Shown here: piece by piece, positions 27,891 to 38,359 of the stretch
Layout of the letters: each line of letters begins with the position of its first letter
Position numbering within the stretch: position 1 is the first letter of the stretch
NCBI RefSeq assembly: GCF_041320605.1
Contig: NZ_CP166679.1
Location: forward strand, 4,264,001-4,328,000
Direction: 5' to 3'
From: Arenibacter antarcticus
Lineage (GTDB): Bacteria > Bacteroidota > Bacteroidia > Flavobacteriales > Flavobacteriaceae
DNA length: 64,000 bases
Position numbers and translations under genes: made by a program
The notes under the pieces: model-generated
Told to the model about the DNA's origin: nothing
The model's database searches: none
Seen by the model: only the letters and a program-made list of their open reading frames with translations

Positions 27891-30800
27891 TCAAGGGGTC
27901 TCTTGGACCACCGGAATATAGATATCAAACCTTGCCCCTAGACCTGGTTCGCTTTCCACAGTAATACTCCCATTGTGGTTTTCTACAATCCGTTTTACAA
28001 TAGTGAGCCCTATACCAGTTCCAGGGTATTCATCTTTTCCATGGAGGCGTTTGAACAACTCGAATATTTGGTCGCCGTATTCGGGCCTAAGGCCAATCCC
28101 GTTGTCCCCCACTCTAATCCGGTAGTACTTTTTATTGGGGACAAGTTTTTTACTTTTGAACTCTTTGCCCTTGGCTATTTTACTTTTTATGGTAATATAC
28201 GGAGGAATATCGGGCCTCGAGAATTTGAGCGCATTGCTGACTAGGTTAAAAATAAGCTGTTGGAATTGGAATGGGATCACCTGTAGCGCCCCCAAACCAT
28301 TAAACTCTATTATGGCCTTTTTTTCATCAATGGTCGTTTCAAGCTCTGTTATAACATTCGCAGTCAACTTATCGATGTCGGTCGTTATAAATTTTCTATC
28401 GATCAAGGCCAGACGGGAAAAATCAAGCAGATCTTCTATCAGTTTCCGCATTAGATTCGACACTGCCAATATCCGTTCGAAATAGCCTTTGCCCTTATCG
28501 CTCAGGCCCTCGCTCTCCTCATCCTCCAAAATACGCCCGACAAAGATCTGGATCTTGCGCAATGGTTCTTGGAGGTCGTGGCTGGCCGCAAAAGTAAAGG
28601 ATACCAGTTCTTTGTTCAACCTTTTCAGTTCTCGGTTCATTTCTAGGAGTTCGTCATTGGCCCCTTTCAACTCAAAGGTTCGTTGCGCTACTAGTTCCTC
28701 CAGTATGTCGGACTGTTTTTTGTAGGTCTCTAGGTTGCTTTTTCTGGTATTTATCTGCTCGGAAATATCAGTGGTCACGCCGATCCACATTTTGAAGTCG
28801 CCGTTCTCGTCCGTTATCGGGGATGCGATATTCAGGTGCCATATATAGTCCCCGTCCTTGTTCAGGAACCGCATCTCCATTTCCATATCGGTCTTTGTTT
28901 CCAAAGCTTTTTGGAGGCGTTCCCCAAATTCCTGCATCTCCTCGGGATGCATAATCTTATGATAGCCCAGTTCTTTTAATTCCTCGAATTCTAGCCCGGT
29001 GAATTCCAGCCATTCCTTATTAAAGTAAGTAACATTTCCAGCTATGTCCGCATTGCTTATCTTGGCGGGCATCCGTTCCGCCAATTGCCGGAAATGGGAC
29101 TCGCTTTCCTCCACCAGTCTTCTAGCGATTACCTGCTCGGTTACCTCGGTAACCACTACTATGATACCCGTTACCGTACCGTCGGCATCCTGGGTGGGAT
29201 GGTATGCAAAATTGTAAAAGCCTTTTTCGCTTTTCTCCTTCCGGAGCATCGTAACTTCCACTTCGTTGCCATGATATGGTGTTCCGCTGCGGACGACCCC
29301 GTCCATAAGTTCCCTGATTCCCTGGGTCTTGCGTTCGGGCAACGCTTCAAAGAAGGGCCTGCCAATAAAATCGGTATCCTTTTCTACCATCTCTAAATAG
29401 GCATTGTTGGCCAGCTCCACCACATAATTGGATCCTTTTAATACCATAATGGCTACGGGGGCCTGTAACAGCAGATTCTCATACCTGCCAAAAAGCTCTT
29501 TTTCTTTTTCCCTTAGATTGGTCCGTTCGGAAATATCCTCAATAGCCAACAGGATCAATTTTTCGTCCTCGTTGTCCCTTTTTATCTCACGGGCGTTCAA
29601 TAGCATTGTATGTTTCCCGATGTTGGGAAAATTCCAAGCTACCTCAAAATTTTCAATTGTCGACCTTTCGGGTAGAATGTCCTCCAATAGGGTCCGCAGA
29701 GCGGGAATATCCCATTGCTTGTTCCCTAATTTAAAGATCAGTTTACCTTCGGTATCCTTCTCGTTTACCTCAAAGGTTTTATAAAAGGTCTTGTTGGCAG
29801 ATTTTATCCGAAGGTTCCCATCGAGTACCAACAAGGGTTCGTGTATGGTATCGACAATGCCCTCGGCATAGTCCAGTGCAATGCTCAATCGCTCGTTCAG
29901 ACCTATAGTTTCTTGGTGTACTGTCATGAGTTCCTCATTGGTACTGTGGAGCTCTTCCTTACTGGTCTCCATTTCCTCATTGAGGCTCTGCAGTTCCTCG
30001 CTCCCGCTCATCAGTTCCTCATTGGCACTCTGCAGTTCCTCGTTGGCCGCCTCCTGACTTTCGATAATACTGCACATATCCTCCCTGGTCTGGGCAAGTT
30101 CATCTTGTAACTGTTGTATTTGGAGATCTTTTTCGATCATTTTGGTACTTTCACCGATACCGGCTTCCTTGGACCACTTTTTGTCTGTCACCGAAATTGC
30201 GTCCTCTTGTGGACCTTGTTCGTGAAAAAGGACCAGATAATGGGGTTCTACGATATTGGGCAATGGGATGGCCTCGATACTTATTATGTGGATGTGGTCG
30301 CCATTGATCTGTATAGGTATATTTTCTTTAACGACGGCATCATTTTCTTTTTTTGCCTTGTGCAAAATATTGCGCAGCTCAAAGGCCAGTCCCTGTTTCG
30401 CCATTCTAAATAGATTGAGACTGGCCTTGCCGGGCACAGGCTCCAGATAACGCCCGGTACCGCCCCTGAAATGGACGATGTCCATCGCTTCATTGATGAC
30501 CACTCCGGCCGGGGTAAATCTACTAAGGAGAATGTCGTCTGCGGTCTTCTGATAATCGGTGGCAAGGTTCCCATTTTTTCCGATCCCGTATGGATCCGTG
30601 AAATACGGTCCGTTTCGCCGGCTCGTTGTGGGGATAAAATGGCCTGCTACCTCCTTGCGGGAGAATAACTTATCTTTTTTATCGAGGGCCACAAAATGTG
30701 AGGGCACCCCGCTGGTCGTTTCTGATTTTCCCAGCCAAAGAATACCCTTGGGATCCAATGCGTAGTGAAAAGTGGTTAACGCCCTTTTTTGCAGGTAGCT

Positions 30801-32108
30801 TCCCAGGTAAATCAGTACGTTACGGCAGCTTATAAGGTCCATCTTGCTAAATGGCGGGTCTTTTAAAAAGTCGTGCACGGCAAAGACACAGCTGTCCCTA
30901 ATGGACTGATTGATCTGGTAACCGTCTTTCTTCTTGGTAAAATAAATTTCGAGGCGTTCGGTAGTCAGACCTTTCACCTCACTTTGGGAATACATACCCG
31001 ATCGCGCCTTTTCAATGGCGGGTCCACTAAGATCCGTAGCAAAGACCTGTACTTTTTGAGGGTGGGAGGACGAAGATACGCTGCCATTAAATATTTCATG
31101 GAAGGCAATCGCAAGGGAATATGCTTCTTGACCAGTACTGCAGCCCGCTACCCAGATGCGGACAGTGCCGCTAGAGGTTTTATTTGCTATGATAGTGGGA
31201 ATAATCTTATTATGCAGTTTATCGAAGATTTTGGGATCCCGGAAAAATTCGGTTACGGGAATCAAAAGGTCCATATACAGTTCATCCAACTCCTGTTTCT
31301 CCCGTTTTAGATAGTTTAGATAAACAGAGGGTTTCCCGGTCTTGGTGATGTCGATCCTACGGAGTATCCTTCTGTGTATCGTGGTTTGTTTATAGTAGGT
31401 GAAATCGGTTCCCTTGCGAACCTGAAGCAAGGAGATGATCTGTTTGTATATTGCCTCTTCTTCTTTTTGTCCGGAAATTTCCGCACCATTACCGTTGATG
31501 ATATGGGCCACCTCCAGAAGTTTTTTCGGTATGTCCCCTGGGGAGAGTATAAAGTCGACGACTCCGGCCTGTACCGCGCTTTGTGGCATGCCGCTATATG
31601 CCGCCGATTCCTCGTCCTGAGCAAAGGTAATACCGCCCTGGTCTTTGATGGCCGTAAGTCCCAACGTGCCATCAGTGGCAGTACCAGAAAGTACAACCCC
31701 GATAGAATGGGATTGGTGGACTTCGGCCAGCGACCTAAAAAAAAGATCAATAGGCATATTACGTTCGTTGATACCTTTTTCAGGACGGGGCCTCAGTTCC
31801 AGCACACCATCATTGGCGATCATTATCTTGTTACTAGGGAGGATATAGATATGGTCTGGCGCTACCTTTATATCATCCGTAACCTCCATAACGGGAATAG
31901 AAGTCACTTTTTGCAGCAGTTCTGGGAGCATGCTTTGGTGGTTCGGATCCAGATGTTGTACCAGTACATAGGCCATTCCGGATGACTCGGGAATGGCCTT
32001 CAAAAGTTGTTTAAAAGCGTCGAGGCCGCCAGCGGAGGCCCCAATCCCTACTACAGGGAAACTGTTCTCTGATTTTATGAGGGTCTTTTTGGGTGTTTTC
32101 AAATCCAT
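27891..32108 (-). CDS. CheB-CheR-PAS hybrid histidine kinase
   Basis: A cytoplasmic sensor of about 1405 residues from the ATG at 32108. The ATG at 32174 adds 22 unlikely residues; the positions below use that longer form. The CheB methylesterase-like domain (36-225) keeps S47 (GIGASAGGLDAF), H74 and D168. The CheR methyltransferase domain (about 245-510) contains VRIWVAGCSTGQEAYSLA. A heptad-rich coiled coil (about 690-790, EELQSANEEL repeats) follows. Then come three or more PAS domains, HisKA with the phospho-acceptor His in FAASHDLQEPLRK, and HATPase_c (NLVSNALKFS, DNGIGLRPEY, GTGIGLTIVK). Such proteins relay environmental or light/redox signals to response regulators. The partner is probably the neighbouring receiver protein. 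Confidence 0.93.
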   Translation of the reverse strand: MDLKTPKKTLIKSENSFPVVGIGASAGGLDAFKQLLKAIPESSGMAYVLVQHLDPNHQSMLPELLQKVTSIPVMEVTDDIKVAPDHIYILPSNKIMIANDGVLELRPRPEKGINERNMPIDLFFRSLAEVHQSHSIGVVLSGTATDGTLGLTAIKDQGGITFAQDEESAAYSGMPQSAVQAGVVDFILSPGDIPKKLLEVAHIINGNGAEISGQKEEEAIYKQIISLLQVRKGTDFTYYKQTTIHRRILRRIDITKTGKPSVYLNYLKREKQELDELYMDLLIPVTEFFRDPKIFDKLHNKIIPTIIANKTSSGTVRIWVAGCSTGQEAYSLAIAFHEIFNGSVSSSSHPQKVQVFATDLSGPAIEKARSGMYSQSEVKGLTTERLEIYFTKKKDGYQINQSIRDSCVFAVHDFLKDPPFSKMDLISCRNVLIYLGSYLQKRALTTFHYALDPKGILWLGKSETTSGVPSHFVALDKKDKLFSRKEVAGHFIPTTSRRNGPYFTDPYGIGKNGNLATDYQKTADDILLSRFTPAGVVINEAMDIVHFRGGTGRYLEPVPGKASLNLFRMAKQGLAFELRNILHKAKKENDAVVKENIPIQINGDHIHIISIEAIPLPNIVEPHYLVLFHEQGPQEDAISVTDKKWSKEAGIGESTKMIEKDLQIQQLQDELAQTREDMCSIIESQEAANEELQSANEELMSGSEELQSLNEEMETSKEELHSTNEELMTVHQETIGLNERLSIALDYAEGIVDTIHEPLLVLDGNLRIKSANKTFYKTFEVNEKDTEGKLIFKLGNKQWDIPALRTLLEDILPERSTIENFEVAWNFPNIGKHTMLLNAREIKRDNEDEKLILLAIEDISERTNLREKEKELFGRYENLLLQAPVAIMVLKGSNYVVELANNAYLEMVEKDTDFIGRPFFEALPERKTQGIRELMDGVVRSGTPYHGNEVEVTMLRKEKSEKGFYNFAYHPTQDADGTVTGIIVVVTEVTEQVIARRLVEESESHFRQLAERMPAKISNADIAGNVTYFNKEWLEFTGLEFEELKELGYHKIMHPEEMQEFGERLQKALETKTDMEMEMRFLNKDGDYIWHLNIASPITDENGDFKMWIGVTTDISEQINTRKSNLETYKKQSDILEELVAQRTFELKGANDELLEMNRELKRLNKELVSFTFAASHDLQEPLRKIQIFVGRILEDEESEGLSDKGKGYFERILAVSNLMRKLIEDLLDFSRLALIDRKFITTDIDKLTANVITELETTIDEKKAIIEFNGLGALQVIPFQFQQLIFNLVSNALKFSRPDIPPYITIKSKIAKGKEFKSKKLVPNKKYYRIRVGDNGIGLRPEYGDQIFELFKRLHGKDEYPGTGIGLTIVKRIVENHNGSITVESEPGLGARFDIYIPVVQETP

Positions 32109-32174
32109 GTAATACGGGTGAATATCGATTTTTAGGTCCGTTCCTATAAATACATGTGAGGTTGCAATAATCAA

Positions 32175-32380
32175 TTAAAAAATAGATCTTATATTTTAAC
32201 AATCACATAGGCTTTAAAGGTAGGGAAAATAAACTGCGGTTTTAAGTCCAATTTATATACTAATTACACAAAATAGCTCCGTAGGTACTATCGCATAGAA
32301 GTTCTGCAAGTACCTGAAGTAATGGAACATAATTATAAACCTTGTCCTATTACAGTTGCTATTTGGCTATTTTTATCCTT
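32175..32380. other. Spacer between response regulator and kinase
   Basis: About 206 bp separate the two minus-strand genes. No hairpin with a T-tract is evident, so co-transcription or a separate kinase promoter are both possible. Confidence 0.3.
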
Positions 32381-32830
32381 TTAAATGTTTTGCTCGAGTA
32401 AAAAGTTGATCCTTTCGGGGCGTAGGATATTTTCTTTTGTTACAAGTTCGACCGCAAGGGAAATGAGATTCTGTAGTTGTGAAAACCCGATAGGTTTCTG
32501 GATATAGTAGGAGGCACCAGAATGGTAAAGCCCGTCCGCGATGGTACAGTCATAGGAGGTAGAAATTATGACCACTGGAATATTTTGGAGCCTTTGATTA
32601 TTTTTTATTTCAGATAGGCATTGAATGCCGCTTTTACGGGGCATATTCAAATCCATAAAGAGGATATCGGGGAGTTTTGCGGTTTTCTTTGAAAGCAACT
32701 CGATGAGCTCTTCCCCATTCTTGACGAAAGTTAGTTGGGTAGAAAATGACAATGCCTCCAAAGCTTCCCGAAAAAACATGCAATCGTCTGGGTCGTCGTC
32801 GGCAAGGAGAATATGTGAAATTGTTTTCAT
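32381..32830 (-). CDS. Single-domain response regulator (CheY/Rcp1-like)
   Basis: The 149-residue protein consists of a receiver domain only. The acidic pair is D11/D12 (LLADDDPDD), the phospho-acceptor D60 (ILFMDLNMP), the switch residue around S90 (VVIIST) and the conserved K112 (YYIQKP). With no output domain, it acts by protein contact or phosphotransfer. It resembles regulators paired with bacteriophytochrome-type or CheB/CheR hybrid kinases, and lies just upstream of one in the same orientation. Confidence 0.93.
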   Translation of the reverse strand: MKTISHILLADDDPDDCMFFREALEALSFSTQLTFVKNGEELIELLSKKTAKLPDILFMDLNMPRKSGIQCLSEIKNNQRLQNIPVVIISTSYDCTIADGLYHSGASYYIQKPIGFSQLQNLISLAVELVTKENILRPERINFLLEQNI

Positions 32831-33261
32831 CGGTCAGGATCATAGATTTATCTAGACGCAAGTCTGGATTGAAGGTTGGGTTATCTGTTGGTTTAAATAT
32901 AATTAAAAATTAAATACATATCGGTAAGAGGATTCTGTAATTATATGGATTACAGACGTTCAATGGATCAAAGGGTCAAAATATCACTCCTCTAAAGTTT
33001 ACTTAAAACCACGTCTATTTGGACATTAAAAAAGGTACTCAATCGTATACATTAAGGGCCAATTAATTGGGTGTCAGCGGGCCTCCACTTCACCCCAATT
33101 TTACTTCATAGTATAGATTGGGGCAGGCAATTTATTAGAGTCAACACTTCAACAAATTAAAGTTGTTCTTTTGTGGAGGAAAACATGAGAAATGTCTCTG
33201 AAAGGTATGATTTAAACAATTTTTGACCTACCTTAACAGAAACGTAATAAATTGAAATACA
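32831..33261. other. Intergenic between divergent genes; second copy of the ~78-bp repeat
   Basis: This region must hold the promoter(s) for the response regulator (minus strand) and the YtxH-like gene (plus strand). At 32990-33068 (CTCTAAAGTTTACTTA to AAGGGCCAATTAA) it carries a copy of the sequence at 27469-27546 at roughly 60-65 percent identity by eye. Confidence 0.4.
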
Positions 33262-33498
33262 ATGAAGACAAATAATAAAAAAGGCATACTTGCCCTATTG
33301 GGGATCGGTGCGGGAGCGTGGGCCTTCTGGAAATATAAAACTATGCCTCCAGAGAAAAAGGAAGCACTTAAATCATCGATAAACGAAGCGGGCGACAAGC
33401 TAAAAAAAACCGTCAATGAACTTGAATCAAAAGTTGCCGAAAATTATGATCGGACAAAGAATTCCGCAAAGGAAAAGTTAAAGGAAATGACCAAATAA
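33262..33498 (+). CDS. Small YtxH-like membrane-anchored protein
   Basis: A 78-residue protein. One N-terminal hydrophobic segment (about 8-25, GILALLGIGAGAWAFWKY) is followed by a Lys/Glu-rich amphipathic helix (about 33-78). This is the general-stress YtxH/gas-vesicle-like layout common in Bacteroidota. It is monocistronic and closed by a strong terminator. Confidence 0.75.
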   Translation: MKTNNKKGILALLGIGAGAWAFWKYKTMPPEKKEALKSSINEAGDKLKKTVNELESKVAENYDRTKNSAKEKLKEMTK

Positions 33499-33511
33499 AA
33501 GGGCTAATTCC

Positions 33512-33555
33512 ATCAAATAAAAAATCCCGCCACATGCGGGATTTTTTTATTTGAT
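33512..33555 (+). terminator. Strong rho-independent terminator
   Basis: ATCAAATAAAAAATCCCGC pairs over 19 bases (one bulged T) with GCGGGATTTTTTTATTTGAT around the loop CACAT. The A/T-rich outer stem makes it usable from either strand. Confidence 0.88.
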
Positions 33556-33887
33556 TGCCATACCAGTTTTATCTCAAATTTTTCGATAGGGGTATTAGCC
33601 ATAAAACACAGCTGCCTTTAAATAAATCTTATTACACAAAATTAATATCGTATATAATATAATACCAATTATATAAAAAAAAGATTTCTAACTAAATGTA
33701 TAGAAATCTGTCAACACACACGAATATAGGTGTATCATAATATACAAATGGTGGTTTATTCAAAGTTTCAGTTTAAGTATCGTTTTGATTTAACCAGTGT
33801 TGATTTACCCGAAGCAAAATAATTTTCGCCCCGGGTTATCAAACAACTAACTCTAACTAACTTTACTTTTCTAGTATCAAATTGGCC
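33556..33887. other. Intergenic, no gene recognised
   Basis: AT-rich sequence downstream of the minus-strand DUF6259-type gene. No gene or clear signal. Confidence 0.4.
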
Positions 33888-36164
33888 TTACAATGTTGGA
33901 ATAATTTCAATTAGGCACACTTCTCTTGGTTTTAATTGATGTTCTACAATAACCTCATTCTCCTTATATGTTGTCAGCAATTTTCTGCCTTCACTATTTA
34001 TTAAGTAGACCTCCCCATTTGAAGAAATGTTGTAATCATTAGTGTCTATTTTAAAGTTAATCAGCATGTGCTTCTCACTTATACTGGTCAAGGGAATTCC
34101 AACGTTACCATCATCGGCTTTCCAAGCTCCAGAATAAGCCAAGGGATATTTCTTTTTATACGCTGTAACACTCTCACCCTTTCTTCCAGCGTATATAGAA
34201 AGTTTTGATATATCCAATTCCTCTTCTGGAATTTGCATAGAGGGGGCTCTTAAAAATTTTCCATGCAACAAGTATTTTAGCCCCTGATACCTGATTTTCG
34301 CAATACTCATTAAGTAATCAATTTCTTCTTTTCTTTGAGTTTCCAAAAAACTATGGTAATTAGAAATTGTTGGCTGCATACCCCAGACAAAAGACCTGGC
34401 CTGTTCCATTAGGAATTGCTTGTTAAATATGGGGTCCAAAGGTTGTTCCTGATTTTCCGGTGCAAATTCTTTAGGCCATAGTTCATCATAAGGTGGGGTA
34501 ACCAGCGAAGAATAATTACCGTAGGTAATAGCGTATTCATGATAAACTGCCTGAAAGAACGGAATAACCTCCCATTGCCCAACTCCAGAATATCTTTCTC
34601 TACTTACTTGAAGGGTCAAGAAAAGATCAAGGTAGGGCATCCAACTTTCGTTGCAATGCTCACCAGCTAAAATTGGTTCCTTTTCAATAGAGATTTTAGA
34701 GCGAATTTGATCAGTAAGTTTTCCAAAATTCTTAAACCAATAATTACCGCCACCTATTGCATGCCCATGTGCTTTATCATAACACACTCTAGACATGCAG
34801 GCTTGATCCATATACACCCCATTGGTCCCGTATATATTAACAGCACTTTCGGATAGAGAGGTGTATTTGTCTTTCCAAAATTGAGTCCCCATACACATAT
34901 TCGTTAGGGAATTACCTGTAAAAATATTATATGCATGAGACCTTAAATTCCCATTTATATCCTTAACTGCATACACCGAAGCATTTTCGGTTTTCCAGCT
35001 CTCAGTAGAATCGCCCCACTGAAAGGAATTCATATAAACTATGGAATGAACACCCTTTTGTTGTGCCAATTTCATCGCATTGATAAAGGATTCCCCCCCC
35101 TCCCTCGGTGGAAAATATTCTGGAAAACCTTCATCATATGAGGCACCATGCCACCAGTGCCAAAATACATTAACAGGCAGTCCCAATCGTTTTTTTAATG
35201 CTGCAGCTGGCACCAATACATTATCCGATCTACCCCTATTCCAAACCCATAATGCGGTTTCTTCCAACCAATCTGGATGTAGACCATTCTTAAACCTACT
35301 TTTAGAGGTCCATTCCTGTTGGGAACCCCATTCCCTGTACTGTTCAGCAGCAGTAACCCAATCTCCTTTAAACGAACCGATTACAGCTTCGTAAGACGGA
35401 GAATATGAATTGGAATTTGCATCAAAAGATGGGTAATTGGACATTTGGTACGTGAAATTATTAGATTTATCCAAATTAAGTGAATAAGCTTTTCTGAAGG
35501 TGTGGGTGTCATTTGAAGCAAGATATAAACCAATTTTTTCAGGATTATATAATGCCAAACATTGCAATGAAAGATTATCTGGATATACCCAATCCAACCT
35601 TTTATTTTCTGATTTTCTTGATGAAAGAATTCCTCTTGGGTCCGTAAGTAACTCTCCCATTATATTAGGTATAGCCAATTTTTCTTGACCTAAATCTTTA
35701 AACCCACTTATCTTAGGAAACACAACACTATTAATTTCTTTACCCTGCGTACCAACAAGCGATATTTTCCAATAGGATAAGGCCTTTTCTTTATCTAGGT
35801 TGATTACAGCCGTAACCGCAAATTCTTTGTTTTCCTCACCTTTAAAATTTCCCCATTTAAGAACCAAAGTCAATGAATCTGGTTTAGAATATTCAAAATC
35901 AAGAGGCTCATATAAAGAATCTTGGGCGTGATTAAAGTTAATTTCCCATGGTAATTCCAATGTCTTCTTTTCATCCAAAAATTCATAGTTCTCTATTAAA
36001 TCTTGGAAAACAATAAGTGAACCATTTTCCTTACTAAAGCTCAATTTTAGTTTACCATTGTTAATGGACAGGTCGTCACCGTTATTATTTGTGTTACAAG
36101 ATGCAAGGGACGCAAGTATGACAAAACATAAAAGCCGCCAATAATATAATTTTTTCGTATTCAT
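33888..36164 (-). CDS. DUF6259-type glycoside hydrolase-like lipoprotein
   Basis: The 758-residue protein has a lipoprotein signal (LASLASC, Cys at about 23), so it is probably attached to a membrane, facing periplasm or surface. A beta-rich N-terminal half (to about 280) leads into a TIM-barrel-like region. Candidate acidic residues lie in GTNGVYMDQACMS (Asp) and PILAGEHCNESW (Glu). A beta-sandwich C-terminus follows. Proteins annotated DUF6259 are found in PULs and resemble retaining glycosidases, but no substrate is established. It is the last gene of the first SusC/SusD locus, 23 bp after the GH42-like gene. Confidence 0.75.
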   Translation of the reverse strand: MNTKKLYYWRLLCFVILASLASCNTNNNGDDLSINNGKLKLSFSKENGSLIVFQDLIENYEFLDEKKTLELPWEINFNHAQDSLYEPLDFEYSKPDSLTLVLKWGNFKGEENKEFAVTAVINLDKEKALSYWKISLVGTQGKEINSVVFPKISGFKDLGQEKLAIPNIMGELLTDPRGILSSRKSENKRLDWVYPDNLSLQCLALYNPEKIGLYLASNDTHTFRKAYSLNLDKSNNFTYQMSNYPSFDANSNSYSPSYEAVIGSFKGDWVTAAEQYREWGSQQEWTSKSRFKNGLHPDWLEETALWVWNRGRSDNVLVPAAALKKRLGLPVNVFWHWWHGASYDEGFPEYFPPREGGESFINAMKLAQQKGVHSIVYMNSFQWGDSTESWKTENASVYAVKDINGNLRSHAYNIFTGNSLTNMCMGTQFWKDKYTSLSESAVNIYGTNGVYMDQACMSRVCYDKAHGHAIGGGNYWFKNFGKLTDQIRSKISIEKEPILAGEHCNESWMPYLDLFLTLQVSRERYSGVGQWEVIPFFQAVYHEYAITYGNYSSLVTPPYDELWPKEFAPENQEQPLDPIFNKQFLMEQARSFVWGMQPTISNYHSFLETQRKEEIDYLMSIAKIRYQGLKYLLHGKFLRAPSMQIPEEELDISKLSIYAGRKGESVTAYKKKYPLAYSGAWKADDGNVGIPLTSISEKHMLINFKIDTNDYNISSNGEVYLINSEGRKLLTTYKENEVIVEHQLKPREVCLIEIIPTL

Positions 36165-36187
36165 AGTTATTTATTCAAGTGGTTATT

Positions 36188-38179
36188 TTATTTCTCTAAA
36201 GGATTTACCCTCAAAATTAAGGTTGATTTTGGTTTTAAATTCAATTGCAATCGTCTTGTGGAATCATACATTATTTTCTTTTCCAATGGATCTATCACCT
36301 GGGCCATAAATGGAAAACTGATGGTCCTTTCACCGCCTTTTATGGTATGTATGCCCATCCAGTTTCGGCCGATATAAAATACATCCTCAGTATCAATATA
36401 CCTATGTACACCTGCTTTCCCCCATGTTTCACCTAATTCCGAGGCTGACCATTTTAGTTTTCCTTCCATAAATAGTTCCTCATCATTTGGATGGAAGATA
36501 TGTGTTCCTTTACCATTAGTCCATAGAACGGTTTTACCCTGTTTGGTCCACTTATTTATTCTAGCTTCTTCCTTTGAACTAAGTTCAAGAATTCCCATTA
36601 GCCAAACTACTTTATATTGAGAGGTTGGCATATTTTTTAGATCCGTCCGAAGAAAAAGATCATAGGATGTCCCTGTTTTTGCAAGCGGATAACGATTGGA
36701 TAAAATTTTCTCTGTAAGATGACCATAGGTTGGGTCCCAAAAAGAGAGTTCTTCGTCTACCACAATCCCTACTTGAGGTTTCATCTTTTCTCCTGACGAT
36801 GGGGGGAATATGGTGTGCAATTGCTGTGTTTTCTCTAAAACATTTAATAGTTCAGGATCACTGAACCATCCGCCCCACATATCGAACCACCAGCCTCCAT
36901 ACCCATAGGCCAGCATTCTTGCCGTGTTTTTCCATAAAAATGCTACCGAGGTGTCCATGTCCTCCGGACCTAACCATACACCGCTCTCATATTGTCCGGG
37001 AGGTGCTATGTCGTTGGAGCGATCTTTCAACAAGGTGGTTATGGACGTTCGGGTATCGTTTTCAGTAAGCCATAATTTACCATGGAGGTGAACCGAGTTT
37101 ATTGCCGCCATTGCAGGCCAGTCCTCCCCTATCACACGGTTATAAACATTTGGGCTCGACAGATAGTCAAGGTCCGGACAATCCAACAATTTTGCTAGGG
37201 CACCATGTCCACGCCTAGCATCCCCTACAAAATAATGGTATCCAGAAAAAGCACCCGTTAAAAGATTGCCATGGCTCTTTTCTTTAACTATTCTACAGAA
37301 ATAAGCTATATTGTTCACTAAGACCTCTGCTTGAAAACGATAAGTATCAATATAATTTTGTTCCTGGTCTGGGTTCCTCCAATCCTTTCTTGTTACTGGC
37401 TCATCGATATTGGCCAATTGGGCATTTTCAAAAGTAAGTGAAGGTTTGTTCCATGCCCTTTTTAAAGCATCATTGTTCTTATAACTATCTTTCAACCATT
37501 GCCTAAATGCTTGTAATCTGGCAGGGTTTTTATCTTGATATTGTTTGGGGTGATAAAACCATTCCTCTGTAAATCCACTGGCCACATGGATTCCAGCTAA
37601 ATAATTGGAGTATTTGGAACCTAAGAGCCAATCCAAACAGTCACGAAATACATCCCCAGTTTTATCCCGCCATACTTCAGAGGCAAAGCATTGACGAAAA
37701 GTAGTGCCGTCGGGTAAATGTGCTGAGGCTTCTGGATATAATTTAGTCCACCATTCCGGAGGATCAAGATAAAAACGGATAATAACTTTTGCTTTGGGAT
37801 CAGATTTTATAATTTTCTCAAAATCCTTAACCAATCCAGTAAAATCATAATTGCCTTCCCCTAGCCATATGGGAGGCCTAAAAGGCCCTATTCCTGAAAT
37901 AGTATTTATACCTCCTTCTCCCAGATAGGCAGGGATGTTATAAATATGGATACCGGTTTCGGAAATTTCCTTGTAATATTTCTCCTCACCTAAATAGGAC
38001 ATATAGGCGTATGGTGGATAGGTCTCACCGTCAATTACCAGAGAAGGATTACCTTCCGTCCATTTTACTTCTGCCTTGGATTGTGAATTGACCGATCCAT
38101 TTCCAATAAAAAACAATCCAATTAGAAGAAAAAAATGATAAGGGCTATCAACCATGAACCAAATAATTCCTTTTCTCAT
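36188..38179 (-). CDS. Secreted GH42-like TIM-barrel glycoside hydrolase
   Basis: The 663-residue protein has a signal peptide (FFLLIGLFFIGNGSVNSQ; translation may start at the Met at residue 9). An N-terminal barrel shows GNYDFTGLVKDFEKII and VIIRFYLDPPEWW. Candidate catalytic glutamates are in ASGFTEEWFYH and KLWLTENDTR. A flavodoxin-like beta-galactosidase trimerisation-type domain seems to occupy about 430-600. The overall plan is that of GH42 or closely related families. The exact family and substrate are uncertain. Position between SusD and a DUF6259 protein indicates a role in glycan breakdown. Confidence 0.7.
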   Translation of the reverse strand: MRKGIIWFMVDSPYHFFLLIGLFFIGNGSVNSQSKAEVKWTEGNPSLVIDGETYPPYAYMSYLGEEKYYKEISETGIHIYNIPAYLGEGGINTISGIGPFRPPIWLGEGNYDFTGLVKDFEKIIKSDPKAKVIIRFYLDPPEWWTKLYPEASAHLPDGTTFRQCFASEVWRDKTGDVFRDCLDWLLGSKYSNYLAGIHVASGFTEEWFYHPKQYQDKNPARLQAFRQWLKDSYKNNDALKRAWNKPSLTFENAQLANIDEPVTRKDWRNPDQEQNYIDTYRFQAEVLVNNIAYFCRIVKEKSHGNLLTGAFSGYHYFVGDARRGHGALAKLLDCPDLDYLSSPNVYNRVIGEDWPAMAAINSVHLHGKLWLTENDTRTSITTLLKDRSNDIAPPGQYESGVWLGPEDMDTSVAFLWKNTARMLAYGYGGWWFDMWGGWFSDPELLNVLEKTQQLHTIFPPSSGEKMKPQVGIVVDEELSFWDPTYGHLTEKILSNRYPLAKTGTSYDLFLRTDLKNMPTSQYKVVWLMGILELSSKEEARINKWTKQGKTVLWTNGKGTHIFHPNDEELFMEGKLKWSASELGETWGKAGVHRYIDTEDVFYIGRNWMGIHTIKGGERTISFPFMAQVIDPLEKKIMYDSTRRLQLNLKPKSTLILRVNPLEK

Positions 38180-38359
38180 TATAACGATTATAAATGAATT
38201 AATTACGAATGACTAATTACATCCTCATAGATATTGCTTTGAATTCAGGACATAGGGATATGCAATTCGGTATAACAACACCTTTAACCTTCAAAGAGAT
38301 TTTAATTTAAATTCCTTCGAAAGAGTTTATCTCCCATATTAAGAGATATGCTGGATATT

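Noticed and set aside
27572-27964. 130-residue plus-strand open frame before the kinase gene
   Set aside because: Overlaps the 3' end of the kinase gene on the other strand, lacks recognisable motifs and looks like a chance frame.
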